DNA of 64,000 bases, taken from the NCBI RefSeq assembly GCF_018143015.1, contig NC_054750.1, positions 4,952,501 through 5,016,500 on the forward strand, read 5' to 3'. Position numbers and translations under genes: made by a program. The DNA comes from Lytechinus variegatus (Eukaryota; Echinodermata; Echinoidea; Temnopleuroida; Toxopneustidae). Shown one piece after another: positions 23,880-35,136 of this stretch. The notes under the pieces are model-generated. The model made no database searches. It saw only the letters and a program-made list of their open reading frames with translations, and was not told the origin of the DNA. How positions within the stretch are numbered: the first letter of the stretch is position 1; each line of letters begins with the position of its first letter.

Positions 23880-24780
23880 AAAGTAACATGACAATCGTCA
23901 TGCAAGTTAATCACTGTATATGATAACGATATGGGCGCGGTATTAATCATTTGGCTCTTCTGCCTTCATGGGTTACACATTTCCTTAAATTATGTGATAT
24001 ACATTCATGACATTAGATAACTTTTCATGTTTGTCTAGGTTATGGACATCCCGAGTCTCCCAAGGATTTTTTTACATTTCAAAGTAAATTTGGCATGTTT
24101 CATCTTCTTTTTCAATATTGCACATGATGTGTTGTTAAGTCACAAGGTATTGATATATTGATATATTTCTGGTGATATTAAAATGCCACTTTGCTATCAT
24201 ACACAGTGTTTAGTTTGGATTCTATTTCAATGTTAATTAAGAAAATATTTCATCTACATATGGCGGAGCCAAAAAAATAGGAGAGAGGGATAGGGGACCA
24301 AAAGGTGATGTCATTTTTCTTGATTTAAATGAATGGTGTAATAATAGTTGAATATCATTATATCTTCTTTTAATACACTTTTTACTTATCTCCCTTTCCT
24401 CCTCTTTTTATTTCCCCTCCCTTTTTCACTTCTTGCAAAATTAGATGGCGATTTCCCCCACCGCCGTGTAGCCGCCCTGTCTGTGCACAGGCTTCCTTGA
24501 TAAAGTAAAATTTTAACATAGACTGCCATTAAATGACTCAATAAAATAGCCGAGAACTAACTATACTTCAAAAAGTTAGATAAAATTTATTCCTCTACAT
24601 GACAATCAACTCTTAAAATTGTACGTTTGTTCAAGCGTTAATATGATATTTTGAGGGGAAATAGCGAATATCCTTGGGCAAGAAATTGATCTACATTCTG
24701 CTTATTACTTCAGGTAAGGAACATTTTCTGCTTTTATGAATTTGTTCCTTAGAAGTTTAATTCTTCCATACTTCTGTCTC
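23880..24780. other. Region upstream of the minus-strand gene
   Basis: AT-rich; no exon recognised. It should contain the intron and perhaps a 5' UTR exon or promoter of the gene at 23129-23749, but nothing decisive is visible. Confidence 0.4.
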
Positions 24781-24784
24781 AAAA

Positions 24785-24992
24785 AGGTTGGGCAAATAAG
24801 GGGCCCAATGTTTAATCATCACTGGCATGTGGGCGACATACTGTACACACAACTATTGGTTAAAATATGTCCAAATTGTGTAATGAATTTGCTTAATGAA
24901 ATTGGATAGTAATTGCCCAGAATATATATATTTTTCTTCCAACATACATTACCAAACACGGTTGACAGTATGTTGCCCAACATTTTAAGCTA
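24785..24992. mobile_element. MITE, CATACTGT..ACAGTATG family, copy 1
   Basis: Left part has GGGCGACATACTGTACAC; the right part ends GACAGTATGTTGCCCAACA. A better-preserved copy is at 32053-32253. Non-coding, about 200 bp. Confidence 0.65.
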
Positions 24993-24999
24993 AGACCAT

Positions 25000-26090
25000 A
25001 ATTATCTCGGGTTAACATTATGTTGGAGTGTCAGGAGTGCCATATACGGAATATACCTGACACTTAAGAGCACCCTCTAACATTCAACACCACTTGTCAA
25101 TTAAAAAAGTTCAAAATCCTCGGCCCTTGTTAAAAGACGGTGAATTTAGATTCCAGCTATGTAGATTGTACCTTATACTTCATCGAAATATACCTGACCA
25201 ACTAGCTTAGAATCATAATGAAAATCAAACTCACTTTGAGATGCTACATAAAACGCTTGATCATGCTGATGGTAAAAGGAAGATGCGTTTCAAACGATGC
25301 TGCTTTCAAAGTCACCCATGAGTGGTATTTCCTTCCGATATAAATGCTCAGCTTACTCGGATCAGTTGTCAATTGAATAATTCCTTTAAATCAATGGTTA
25401 GTTTCTTTGCACCGCGATGTTTTCAGAACACCTTTTTTCGTTGAAATATATCTAGAAGATATGTGCATCGATTAATGTTGCTCCAAAACATAGATGATGA
25501 CAGAACTAGAGCATCTTCTCTGATCTATTTTGTCAACCATGAGTTGTTCTCCACGGGATGTGTTGTGGATACGACAAATATCAGTAGCTACTGTCGAGGG
25601 ACCGAGACGGAGACGGAGAGTAACAGCAAATAGAAATATATCGATTGATGACGTAAGGGGTATTGTAACCGATGTGGTTTCTTTTATTTCACAATGCCCC
25701 TTCTCGCACTTTGGATGAAAAGACCGCGATTTCCTTTCATCTATCTGGATAACTAGATTAATCTTTATTTATAGCGGAGAAACTTTTAGACGGACCATGG
25801 ACCTACTAGGTCCATGCACGGACAGACAGATGAGGTTTACAATATGGCTATATCATCAATGTTAAAAAGGGGGAGGGAACGTGAGAGGGAGAGTGAAGCA
25901 ACCAAGAGGATTTGTTCATATTATTCCTCTCTATGTTTGGTGTGTCCCCCGGGGTGTGTCCATAACTCTTCAAGGCTATTTTATCTTCCACCTCTCCCCC
26001 CCCCCCCTCTGTATTTTCTTTTTACTGTAAGAGAAAATCGCGTCAGCGACGGTGAAGAGGAGGGTGTTTGTTATTCGTTTCCATTTAACA
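25000..26090. other. Intergenic stretch without a supported gene
   Basis: Contains a 21-bp odd palindrome at about 25795-25815 (CATGGACCTA, then C, then its complement), a GA-rich run near 25880, and a C run at 25996-26005. The short frames here lack recognisable domains. Confidence 0.5.
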
Positions 26091-26099
26091 ACAGAGGTC

Positions 26100-26222
26100 C
26101 GTTTTTCGAAGACTTACAATTGTTGTAACTTTGTCATTATTGTAACTTCCATGGAACCCTTCATTTCGATTGGATGATGCCCTGTTACCATGGAGGTTGC
26201 CATAATGGCAAAGTACCACCAT
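26100..26222. mobile_element. Small MITE with CCATGGTAAC-type ends, copy 1
   Basis: Contains inverted words around TAACTTCCATGGAACCC and GTTACCATGGAGG, and TTTGTCATTATTG/CATAATGGCAAAG. Relatives lie at 51296-51432 and 57372-57490. Confidence 0.5.
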
Positions 26223-26729
26223 AGTAAATCCCTATGAAGTTGGCTCTGGATGAATAATTTCAATGGTTTCAATCATGTCATTATAGCTTTTTTATCTAAT
26301 GTTAATAAGGTCATTTGCATTTTTACCGCAATATATATAGGTGTATATTTTGAGAACGGAAAACTGGTCTGTTTCTTAATTTTGAATTTTCACTTGAGTT
26401 TTGAAGGAACGATTCGTTTAAACAAACATTCTGTATGCGTTTTGGTTCATGATCATGAAGCTAGAAAATTTCCAGTACATAATGTTTTTTTTACTGAAAT
26501 GGACCAGATAATTATTCCTTATATTCGTTCCTTGAGAATTAAATTTACATTAATTAATCTCATGTTATATAGTAAATTAAGGTTAAAAGCAATCACTGCG
26601 AATATATTTTTTGAATATATCTTTTAACAATGGTTTTGTAGAGTTATGTTTTCCTGTGTACTTGAAGAATAAATTGCGTTTGATAAAATGCAGTCGACGA
26701 GTAAGAATGTCGTTATCTTTCATTAACTT

Positions 26730-26985
26730 ATTTTAACTATGATGACGGTGTTGATGATGCTGATGGTGGTGATGACGGAGATGGTGGTGGTAGTAATGAT
26801 GGTGGTGGATGTAGCTGTGGTGTGGTCGCGGTGGCTGTAGCGACGATGAAGATCGATTATGATGATGGTGATGAGGAGGAGGAGGATGATATGGCGAAGA
26901 TAATGATGGTATGATGATGATGATGATGATGATGATGGTGACGATGATGATGTTGGTAATGATAATGGTGGTAGCGGGGCGGCAG
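26730..26985. repeat. (GAT)n/(GGT)n-rich microsatellite
   Basis: Irregular run of GATGATG and GGTGGTG words. The protein frames on the minus strand (His- or Thr-rich) are artefacts of the repeat. Confidence 0.85.
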
Positions 26986-27434
26986 TGATGGTGGTTTTGG
27001 TAACGATAAGAATGGTGATGCGATATAATGAGACAAAACAATATTCATACAAATAAGTTGAGGGGGTGAAGAGAAATGAGAATTGCACTTTATGGCCCTT
27101 TTCTCAGCATACTGTAGGCAACTAAGATTTGCACTTAACGGAATTCATAAGTCTGGAGGCTTTTTCATTGGGCGATTTTTTGCAATTAATGTGATAAAAA
27201 TATACTGTAATTCTTTGGCTCTTTGTAAAGGGTTCAATTTTTCATAATTCTTCTAATCACACAGAAATAGGTTGCCTCTTTCATAGTCAAATAGTAATTT
27301 ATTGATACGACTCAATTACTTTCTTTGTAAAATGAATATGTATGCAGAGCAATGGTGTGTAAACTTTTGTGTTATAGAGTCATCGCAAATGCAAAAGCGC
27401 CCCCATGACAAGCTTGGTCGCTTCGCCCACTCGC

Positions 27435-27580
27435 TTTGACTGGGCGTTGTGGCGTGCGCCTGTAATCCAAGCTGTGGGGAAGTTACAAATTGATGCAGAG
27501 GTTCGAGCCCTGATCACGTCTTTCGGATGGTGACGTTAAAGGTCGGTCCCAGACGTAAATAATCATACCTGATTAATACA
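27435..27580 (+). mobile_element. SINE fragment with a 7SL-like head
   Basis: The stretch starting GACTGGGCGTTGTGGCGTG continues as GCGCCTGTAATCCAAGCT and later GAGGTTCGAGCCCTG. The first part closely resembles the 5' Alu domain of 7SL RNA (GGGCGCGGTGGCGCGTGCCTG, then AGTCCCAGCT). The second resembles a pol III B box. It is followed by a body (GGATGGTGACGTTAAAGG) without coding sequence. No target duplication was found. Confidence 0.45.
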
Positions 27581-27654
27581 CGTCTGACTAAACTCAAATA
27601 CACACACACGCTTTCGATCTCTTTCAATTTTTTTTATTATGCGGCTTGCCCCCC

Positions 27655-27850
27655 CCCCTCCACCAGGGGTACCCCTTAGCCAATCAGAATGAAGGGAAGG
27701 TGTCAGATCTGACAACTTGTCGGACAAAACTGTTGATGAAACGCTCCCCACAAGCACACGGGTTCGAATCTCATTCATGACGGTATTTCCTTCAGCTAGA
27801 AATGTATCCACAGTGTTATTTTATGACCCGCATGGGGTAAATGAGGATAG
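27655..27850. mobile_element. MITE fragment beside a tRNA-like SINE fragment
   Basis: 27655-27735 has GGGGTACCCCTTAGCCAATC and GTCAGATCTGACAACTTGTC. At 27745-27800 a B-box-like GGGTTCGAATCTC precedes TTCCTTCAGCTAGAAATG, as in the SINE at 10122-10424. Both look partial. Confidence 0.4.
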
Positions 27851-27859
27851 ATAGGCTTG

Positions 27860-29860
27860 CAGGAATTTTTGCTCAAAAAAGCAAAATCTATAGCTTATAG
27901 CTTCTCTGTAAAAGCCCGGCAATGCTATGTACATGTATATAATTAGACTGCTAATTAGATTAAGTGATTTTAAACAAGCATGCAGTAAACTATACGCTTT
28001 TTAAAATTTTATGCAAAGCTGTTTACTATATCAAGCTTAACATAGCTGTTTGACAGTTTGAATAACCATGCTTAATTTATTGAGTATCAAGTGAAATATA
28101 AAGAAAATAAACTTCTTTTTTTTCAAGAATGTATACGCGTGTTTAAATGATTGAAACAATCAATGTAAGGTTTCTATACTTAGTGAACAGCGTTGTATTA
28201 AACAAAATAAAAAGTGAGATTGCTGTGTCGGTCTATCATTATTTTAGATATACGAAAACGACACTTTGTTTAGAACTATCAATTAGAAGGATTATAGTTT
28301 CAAACAATATCGTAGACCTGCCGACCTAACATCTCTTCTGAATACAGACAGGGAAAGTTCTTTAGAACTTCTCAAGTAGTGTTACAGATGATGCACCCTG
28401 GGCGAAAAAAAGAAAAAGGGAGAGACATTGGAGGATCAAAGAATATCAAAAAGAGTATGGCAAAAGTAAAAAAAAGTTATGTCTTAACTCTGTTATTCAT
28501 ATTAGAAAAAAAAAACCTTCTATAATACTGTGACGTCGCCCCTGAATATAGGAATCACCTTATATGAAGCGCGCGGTATCTGTTGAAAATGAAGCCAGAA
28601 GCCATAAGGGCCGACTCCTTTTAAATGCTTGGTTAAAGTAAATATCAGGTCATCGAATTCCCTTTTTCTTCGGGATACATGCCTAAGAAGAGGCTAATTA
28701 AATATGTTATTTGGAGGGAGCTATTTCAAGGAGCGAAGGTATTTGCACAAAGATGTCTGCGAAACGAAACTACCAGCACAAAACCCACAAACAAACCCCC
28801 GATCTATTCGTCGCTTGGGAAACGGGCGACGCTTTTCATTGAGAACCTCCCATCCCTGCATAATTACAATGGAAGCATGCGAATGCTTTGTAAATAGACA
28901 GATACACCTACCACAAGTATAGTCCGTCCATTGATGGACCATTAAAATCCCGTGGTCTTCTTCAGATCGATAAAAGACATAAAGACTACGCCATAATAAA
29001 ATTCTGTACGCCATAATTTCTACTATTCACCGAATATCATACCCATTTACGCCTCTATTTCTTGAAGGCTGACAAAGATTGTCATAGTGGTATTATCAAT
29101 TGGCGCTGTATAGTGAAGCACAGCATCTATTTGGTGAGTGGCGAATCATTCTTCAGTATATTCATACAAGTTTGCAGCATATTAATGTATAGGGTGACCT
29201 TTTATAAATATGAATGTAGTTCTACACGTGTGCGTTCAAGTTGAGAAATATGAATGAGTATGGTGGGTGCTCATTTTGTGCTTTGTATATAGAGTATAGA
29301 GTCGATAACAGATTCAGCGTAACACAAATCAAGGTAACAAAATGTATTATAATGTATTTTCATTCATGAATCATGCACGTGCTATACTTTTTGTGTGTTT
29401 GGCTGAACCCCCCTCCTCTCCCGTTATTTGAACACACAATGGTCGTCTGAACAGGTGAGAAGGGTCGAAGTAATTGTCTGATAGGCATATTTTGAAATAT
29501 ATAATGTATTTGTTAGTAATTACTTTGGTTAAAAAAAAAATTCTCAACGATGAAAATGATCAATACTTTGTGTAGGGCCTACAAATAAAGTAACTGATTT
29601 TTAAATATGCTTGTGCCGATTTTACCCAATATTGTAATTGTAGTGTGTTTACCAATTATGAGAAAATATATATATTTGTTGTTTCTTAATCTAATTCTAC
29701 AATAATTATTGTATTCTTTGATTTGCTATTCATTAATTCATTCTAATTTATCCATCGCTTATATTTCTTTATTGGTCATGTTTACTCTTATCTATTTACA
29801 TTTTGTTTATTAAACTTAAGTATTGATTATGTTAATAGCGATAATGATAATGAGAACAAT
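27860..29860. other. Intergenic sequence with no supported gene
   Basis: The more GC-balanced part, 28510-29030, has frames of 70-97 codons on both strands, but none shows a recognisable domain or splice structure. The rest is AT-rich. Confidence 0.45.
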
Positions 29861-29864
29861 GAGC

Positions 29865-30114
29865 ATGGCCGTATGCAGCGGGGGACCAGGGGGTAGTTGC
29901 TCCCAGAAAAAAATTAGAAACTTCCATTTTTTACTGAAAATTTCACAAAATTCACCAAAAGTATGCACGAAATCTTTCAATTTCACTTTACAAAATGGAA
30001 AACCGTCCAAAATAATGACAAGCTCAATGGCTTTACTCCCTCGCTTTTGAGTTTTTCGAAAAATTTTGTGTGTCATGCCCCCACCCAGCCACAAATTTCT
30101 GCGTACATGCAGCC
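29865..30114. mobile_element. Inverted-repeat element, CATGGCCGTATGCAGCGGGG ends
   Basis: Left end CATGGCCGTATGCAGCGGGG; right end CTGCGTACATGCAGCC, with a CCCCCACCCAGCC stretch inside. About 250 bp. Related by its ends to 12524-12718. Confidence 0.55.
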
Positions 30115-30152
30115 TTAACAATTAATGAATGATGATAACGATTATAAGCACA

Positions 30153-30440
30153 TCGTCATGAATATTCATTAGGTGGGCTGATGAAATCACATCCCCACTT
30201 TACTTTTTTCTTATGTTATTACATGAAATCATAAATGTTTCATTTTTTCATACGATTATGTAAATGATGTGTCTCCATTATGATAAAATAAGTTGCAGCA
30301 GTAAATATCTAATGCAGTTGTCAATCCAATTGTTTTCGTTCTTGGTAATTTTTTTTCAATAAACCTAATTTCATATAATAAAATACAAAAGAACAAGTGG
30401 GGATATGACATCAGCCCATCTAATGAATATTCATAAAGAC
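30153..30440. mobile_element. MITE, GAATATTCATTAG / ATCCCCACTT family, copy 1
   Basis: CGTCATGAATATTCATTAGG, then CACATCCCCACTTT at the left, is inverted at the right as AAGTGGGGATATGACATCAG and CTAATGAATATTCAT. Copy 2 is inside 31611-32415. Confidence 0.7.
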
Positions 30441-30685
30441 ATGCCTAGAACCGTTAGCACCGGAATAATACAAATCTTTAAAATGTAAAATATTTGTTTT
30501 CCGATTTTGAACAAATTTTCAGCAATCTGCTTTTTGAATTTTACTCTTTTTATTGAGATATAAATATCTCCAGCCTGGACCATCCCTTTAACTCGATTGT
30601 ATTCTTTAGTATTGAAAATATGGGGGGGCATTTAAATGATTCGTCGTTTTTTCTTGTACATGTAATGATCGCACCTAAACTTTTA

Positions 30686-30801
30686 TCTCGGTCACATTTG
30701 CTGTACGGCAAACAACCTATATTTAGCTGTTGCAAAAAATGTTAAAACGGCTGTTTCCGACTTGCCGTACGGCCGCCGTAGAGCAAATGTGACCGAGGTA
30801 T
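30686..30801. mobile_element. Small foldback element, CTCGGTCACATTTGCT ends
   Basis: TCTCGGTCACATTTGCTGTA and CGGCAA at the left are inverted at the right (TTGCCGTACGG, then GAGCAAATGTGACCGAGG). The two arms are about 35-45 bp. Confidence 0.6.
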
Positions 30802-30809
30802 TATAGTAA

Positions 30810-31605
30810 AATATTTTTTTGTATTTTAGGGCTAAATTAAGGTTTCTACAAATTTGAGCCTTAGAATATACTTGATTTCCTCACTAGTTTAGGCCTATAG
30901 AAAAGTAAAGCTTGAACAGACTCACTTGCTCTTATTCTATAAAGTTACTTTGTGATATCGCATCAAAATTCGATGCGATTGTGTTTGTGTTTTGTGTATC
31001 CATTACAAACAATTTTGTCTTATTTTCGATCCACAACTTCTTAACTATTTTTATGTTACAAATAACTATTTTCTTTGTCATCATAATTTGTAAAACAAAA
31101 ATAAGATTAAAATCCACGTTAAATGGAATGAAATGATTTTTTTTTACCTGAATTCCGATAAGCATCAATTAGTTTCAATTACCTTATAGGCATTGCACTG
31201 TCCATGTTTTGTATACATCATCATGCATTGCTGTAAGTTAGGGTGGCCCCTGAATTATTGATTTATTTTTTTAAGGAGTATTGTTTTATTAACGCATATT
31301 GTTTGACTGAATTCAAATGAATGATCTCGTGTTTATACATTGATAAATACATAATGATATGATAATCTTTATGTATTTAGCAACAGCTATGGCAACATCA
31401 TCAACCATATTATGTGTTTTGATTTTTCGTAAGATTCCTTTTGAAATAAATTGATTCTAATTTTAAATTAGTTTAGATTAAAGAGAAATAGAAAAACATG
31501 ATGAGTGAAGTTTAAATGAAAAATCGGTGAAAGAATATAGGCCAATAATGGTGATGATGCTAGTAATGATGCTATTAATAATTTACTGATGCTATTTATT
31601 TATAG
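30810..31605. other. AT-rich sequence, no supported gene
   Basis: No exon, repeat end or RNA gene recognised. Confidence 0.5.
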
Positions 31606-31610
31606 GCTCA

Positions 31611-32415
31611 AAGGGGTACTCCGGACTGAAAACAAATAAATATATCATGGAGTAAAATCCAATTACCATTTTGCTGAAAATTTCATCAAAATCTGATAAC
31701 AAATAGCAAAGTTATTTAATTTTAAAGTTTAGCAATATTATGTGAAAACAGTTATCATGCACGTCATCATGAATATTCATTAGGGGACTGATGATGTCAC
31801 ATCCCCACTTTCCTGTGTCCTATGTTATTACATGAAATCAAAATTATTTCGTTTTTCCTACATGTATGAATGATATGTCTCCCCGTTCAATATTTTAAGT
31901 TGCAGCAATGAATAGCCAATGCATTATTCAGTTGTCAATCATTTTTTTTTAGTTCATGGAGGAAGGCCATAGGATAAAATAAAAAAAAGTGGGGATATGA
32001 CATCATCAGTTTGCTTATTGGATATTCATGAAGACACACTCTTGAAATAGTTGGCAAAAATGCCCAACTTTCAACCAACCCTGTGCAACATACTGTCCAC
32101 ACATCTATTGGTCAAAATCTGACCAAATTGGGTATTGATAAAAACTATTAATTGGGTGATAAATTTTCTTGATTGGATTATAATTGCCCATATTTATTTT
32201 TACCAACATACATTACCCAATGCAGTGGACAGTATGTTGCCCAACATTTTAAGTGCGCATGCCTAGAACTATTTCACCCAAATAATGCGAATATTTAAAA
32301 TGCCATAACTTTATTAGTTCTTGTCCGACTTTGATCATTTTTTGTGTGTGTGTTTTGTTTGTCTGATTTTTCTTTACCTGGTCGAGATCATACTTTTAGC
32401 CTCGAGTACCCCTTA
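31611..32415. mobile_element. Inverted-repeat element, GGGGTACTC ends, containing two other family signatures
   Basis: Starts AAGGGGTACTCCGG and ends CTCGAGTACCCCTT. Inside, 31760-32038 matches the MITE at 30153-30440, and 32053-32253 is a second copy of the CATACTGT..ACAGTATG element at 24785-24992, apparently inserted later. About 800 bp, non-coding. Confidence 0.55.
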
Positions 32416-32949
32416 AATATTAAAAAAATGACAAATTCGATGCAATAATACCAATGATAATATAAAATAAAAATCAACATCAATATAAACATCTTTTATG
32501 AAGCACCATATTTTTAAAAATCTGTTCTGAATTACAATAACCTGAAAAAAAATGTAATTAACAAAAATTGCATGAAATAAAAATAACATGTTTTTAATGT
32601 ATCGAGTGATTCTGCATGTTAAGTGGATCCTCGGTAGCAGAGCATTCCAGAAAGATGGAGCTGAAGCAGTCTTCTATATGTAGACTTTATGTTGAACATT
32701 CAGCTGGATTTGCCAGATGGAGGCCTATAGCCAGCATGGAGCATGACTATAGGCATGATTCTCACCCCCCCAACACCTCTCTAAAAAAAAATGATTTCAA
32801 AGATTTGGCATGATTAAAATCCAATTCGAATGACAAAAACAAAATTGAATGTTTGCCTGATTCATTACTCGTGCACTAGCTGAACTGTCATCTTTCGGTG
32901 GCAGCGGTGGGATCGTATGAAATTTAAGGAAAAAAATGTTCACTAATAG

Positions 32950-34482
32950 TCAGTGGCGTACCGTGGGTCACGGCATTGGGGGGGCACCAGCAAAAAATTT
33001 GTGTCACTTAGGGGGCGCGCGAAGCGCGTTCAGTTGCCAGGTATACTGACCTAATAGAGACATTTTAAGGACATGCAGTGCCATTAAACGGATATGTATC
33101 TCACTGACTTCGCGCAAGCTGAAAATTTTTGATATTCAGACCTAAAAAGGGATAGTACAAGCAATTTGTTTGTAATCATGATACGTACCTCTCGGGAAAC
33201 AAGCAATGCGAGCGCGAAGCGCGAGCTGAAAGTTTTGTATATATTGACCCTAAACAGGGACATTTTAAGGACTATATTTTCGGAATCCATTAAGAGTATA
33301 TAATACATATCTCATCATAGTCATCTAATGTTATAATGCCATCTAAACACATGAAGCACATTTTGCAGTCATAGTCATACGCATCTCACTAATAAAATAC
33401 TGCGAGCGCGAAGCGCGAGCTGAAAATTTAGAAAATTCAGACCTGAAGAGGCTTGTTTGCAGGGATTCACTAAGACCGTACGTATTTCACTTACCAATTG
33501 ATGCGAGTGCGAAGCGCGAGCTGAAAATTTTTAATATTGAGATCAGAAAAGTTGAAATATTTAAGGAATGATTTTAGGAATTTATGAAGAGCAGACATCT
33601 CACCAATCAACTAATGTGAACGTTAGCACGGACAGAATATGTTTTATATTAAGACCTTGAAATAGGGCAATCACTTTAAGTGGTCATGAAAAGAAGCAAA
33701 TGTTACTACATGAAACAATAACTCGAATTGCGAGGAAATTATATTTGGCGTACAGTATATTGATATGAAAACGGGAGGTTTTAGTTCAACAGGGTTATAG
33801 ATCATCACCATCATCATCCTCTCCATCGCCTTCATCTTTACCATTTCACCATCATCTTCATCCTTATCATCTCCATCTTCAATGCTCAAATTACATTACT
33901 GCTGTTTTTCATGAAATGTACTGTACATGTATATCGATTCTGCTGTATTAATGTATTATATTAAAACAATGATTTTTAACCTGGGGTTGTCATTTTTTCA
34001 AGCAATCTTATAATGACAATCCTTTTCCTGCAAATTGTAAATGTTAACTAATTTGGTATGAGATCAGTTTTGTTTGTAATGATAATTTTAGTACACTTAG
34101 TTATGATTCATGCCAAAAAAATTCTCAATATACTATGTTTGTTATGTTATGGAAAATGTATTATATACGTATGATGTGGTTGCAGAAGTAAACAATAAAA
34201 TCAATCAGTCAATCAATCAATCTCGTTAAACAGTCTATGCGAGCACCACGAACAATGAAGACATAGGCCCTGAGCAGATAACGTTTCATAAAGTGATGAA
34301 ATAATGTTTTTTTTGTGATATAACATAACATAATGTAATATAACATATTGTAATGAACAATCATTTCTTCTTTCCCCACTACGTTTCTCTTCCTTTCTCC
34401 CTCTTTTTTCTCCTTTTCCCCGTTTTTTTTTTGGCCAGCCGATTGGGGGGGCACGTGCCCCCCCCCGTAGTTACGCCACTGA
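32950..34482. mobile_element. 1.53-kb TIR element, TCAGTGGCGTA ends, 6-bp target duplication
   Basis: The left end TCAGTGGCGTACCG is inverted at the right (TACGCCACTGA), followed inward on each side by a G or C run next to GCAC. TAATAG is repeated at 32944-32949 and 34483-34488. The interior has direct repeats around GCGAGCGCGAAGCGCGAGC (33000-33620) and an AATCAATCAATC tail-like stretch near 34200, which may mark a LINE 3' end inside it. No transposase frame seen. Confidence 0.7.
33000..33620. repeat. Direct repeats around GCGAGCGCGAAGCGCGAGC
   Basis: Copies or variants begin near 33014, 33108, 33208, 33402 and 33503 at about 100- or 200-bp spacing. Each is followed by CTGAAAATTT-like sequence and an ATTCAGACC-like or ATTGACC-like word. 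They are more GC-rich and CpG-rich than the surroundings. Confidence 0.7.
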
Positions 34483-34911
34483 TAATAGAGACCATTGTTG
34501 ATCGAGGGGGAAGGGGCAAACATCCCCTCGAATTACTGCATGAACAATATTTTGTACTATTTGCTGTTGGCACACAGCTGGTAACGATATTTTTTTCTAA
34601 TATAGCAATATAAGAAATATATAGGCCCCCTAATAAAAACAAAATCTGGGTGTTATAGGTTTAGAATGTTGTAGTTGATACCCTTTTAGACATTCGAGAA
34701 GATTTTAGGCGGGATGGTACATGGAGAAAATGCAACCTTTCTAAATGGCGTCTAATACAAGCCTATTTTGTTGCATTTTTGTTGGCATAATGGGCATAAT
34801 GTACATCCAGTAAGCTCGAGCTTGATAAAGGGTCTATTTTTGCCGAGACTAACAACCTGCGTTTCTCTTCCGTGCATGCACAGTATACAGTGCGTGCTTC
34901 ACTGCACTACT

Positions 34912-35136
34912 ATGGGCTGTGGTTCTTCCAAATCACTAGACGTACCATCGGGCCCTTCGGACTACAAATACATGGTACAGAAAACCTGGGATCGTGTGAA
35001 AGGAACAGTCGACAGCAACATGAACGGTGACATGAGAAAACTGGTGGTCCGACGGTCAGGATGGAAAACGGTCAGAATATTTGTATCATCCACCTTCAAG
35101 GATTTTCATGCAGAGCGAGAGGTTTTGGTGAAAGAG
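34912..35136 (+). CDS. Exon 1 of the STAND ATPase gene, with acylation signal
   Basis: The ATG at 34912 has A at -3 and G at +4 and yields MGCGSSKS. Gly2 fits N-myristoylation and Cys3 fits palmitoylation. An in-frame upstream extension exists but has no family-like sequence, so this start is preferred. The exon ends at AAAGAG before GTAAGC, phase 0, with DUF4062-type residues FVSSTFKDFHAEREVLVKE. Confidence 0.85.

Noticed and set aside
26723-27088. Ser/Thr/His-rich minus-strand frames
   Set aside because: Microsatellite artefact, as above.
28679-29014. Overlapping 70- to 97-residue frames in a GC-balanced stretch
   Set aside because: No splice structure, domain or start evidence; three frames compete and none stands out.
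34768-34911. In-frame upstream extension of the STAND ATPase (48 extra residues)
   Set aside because: The extension has no family-like sequence, and the MGCGSSKS start has a better context and a functional signal.
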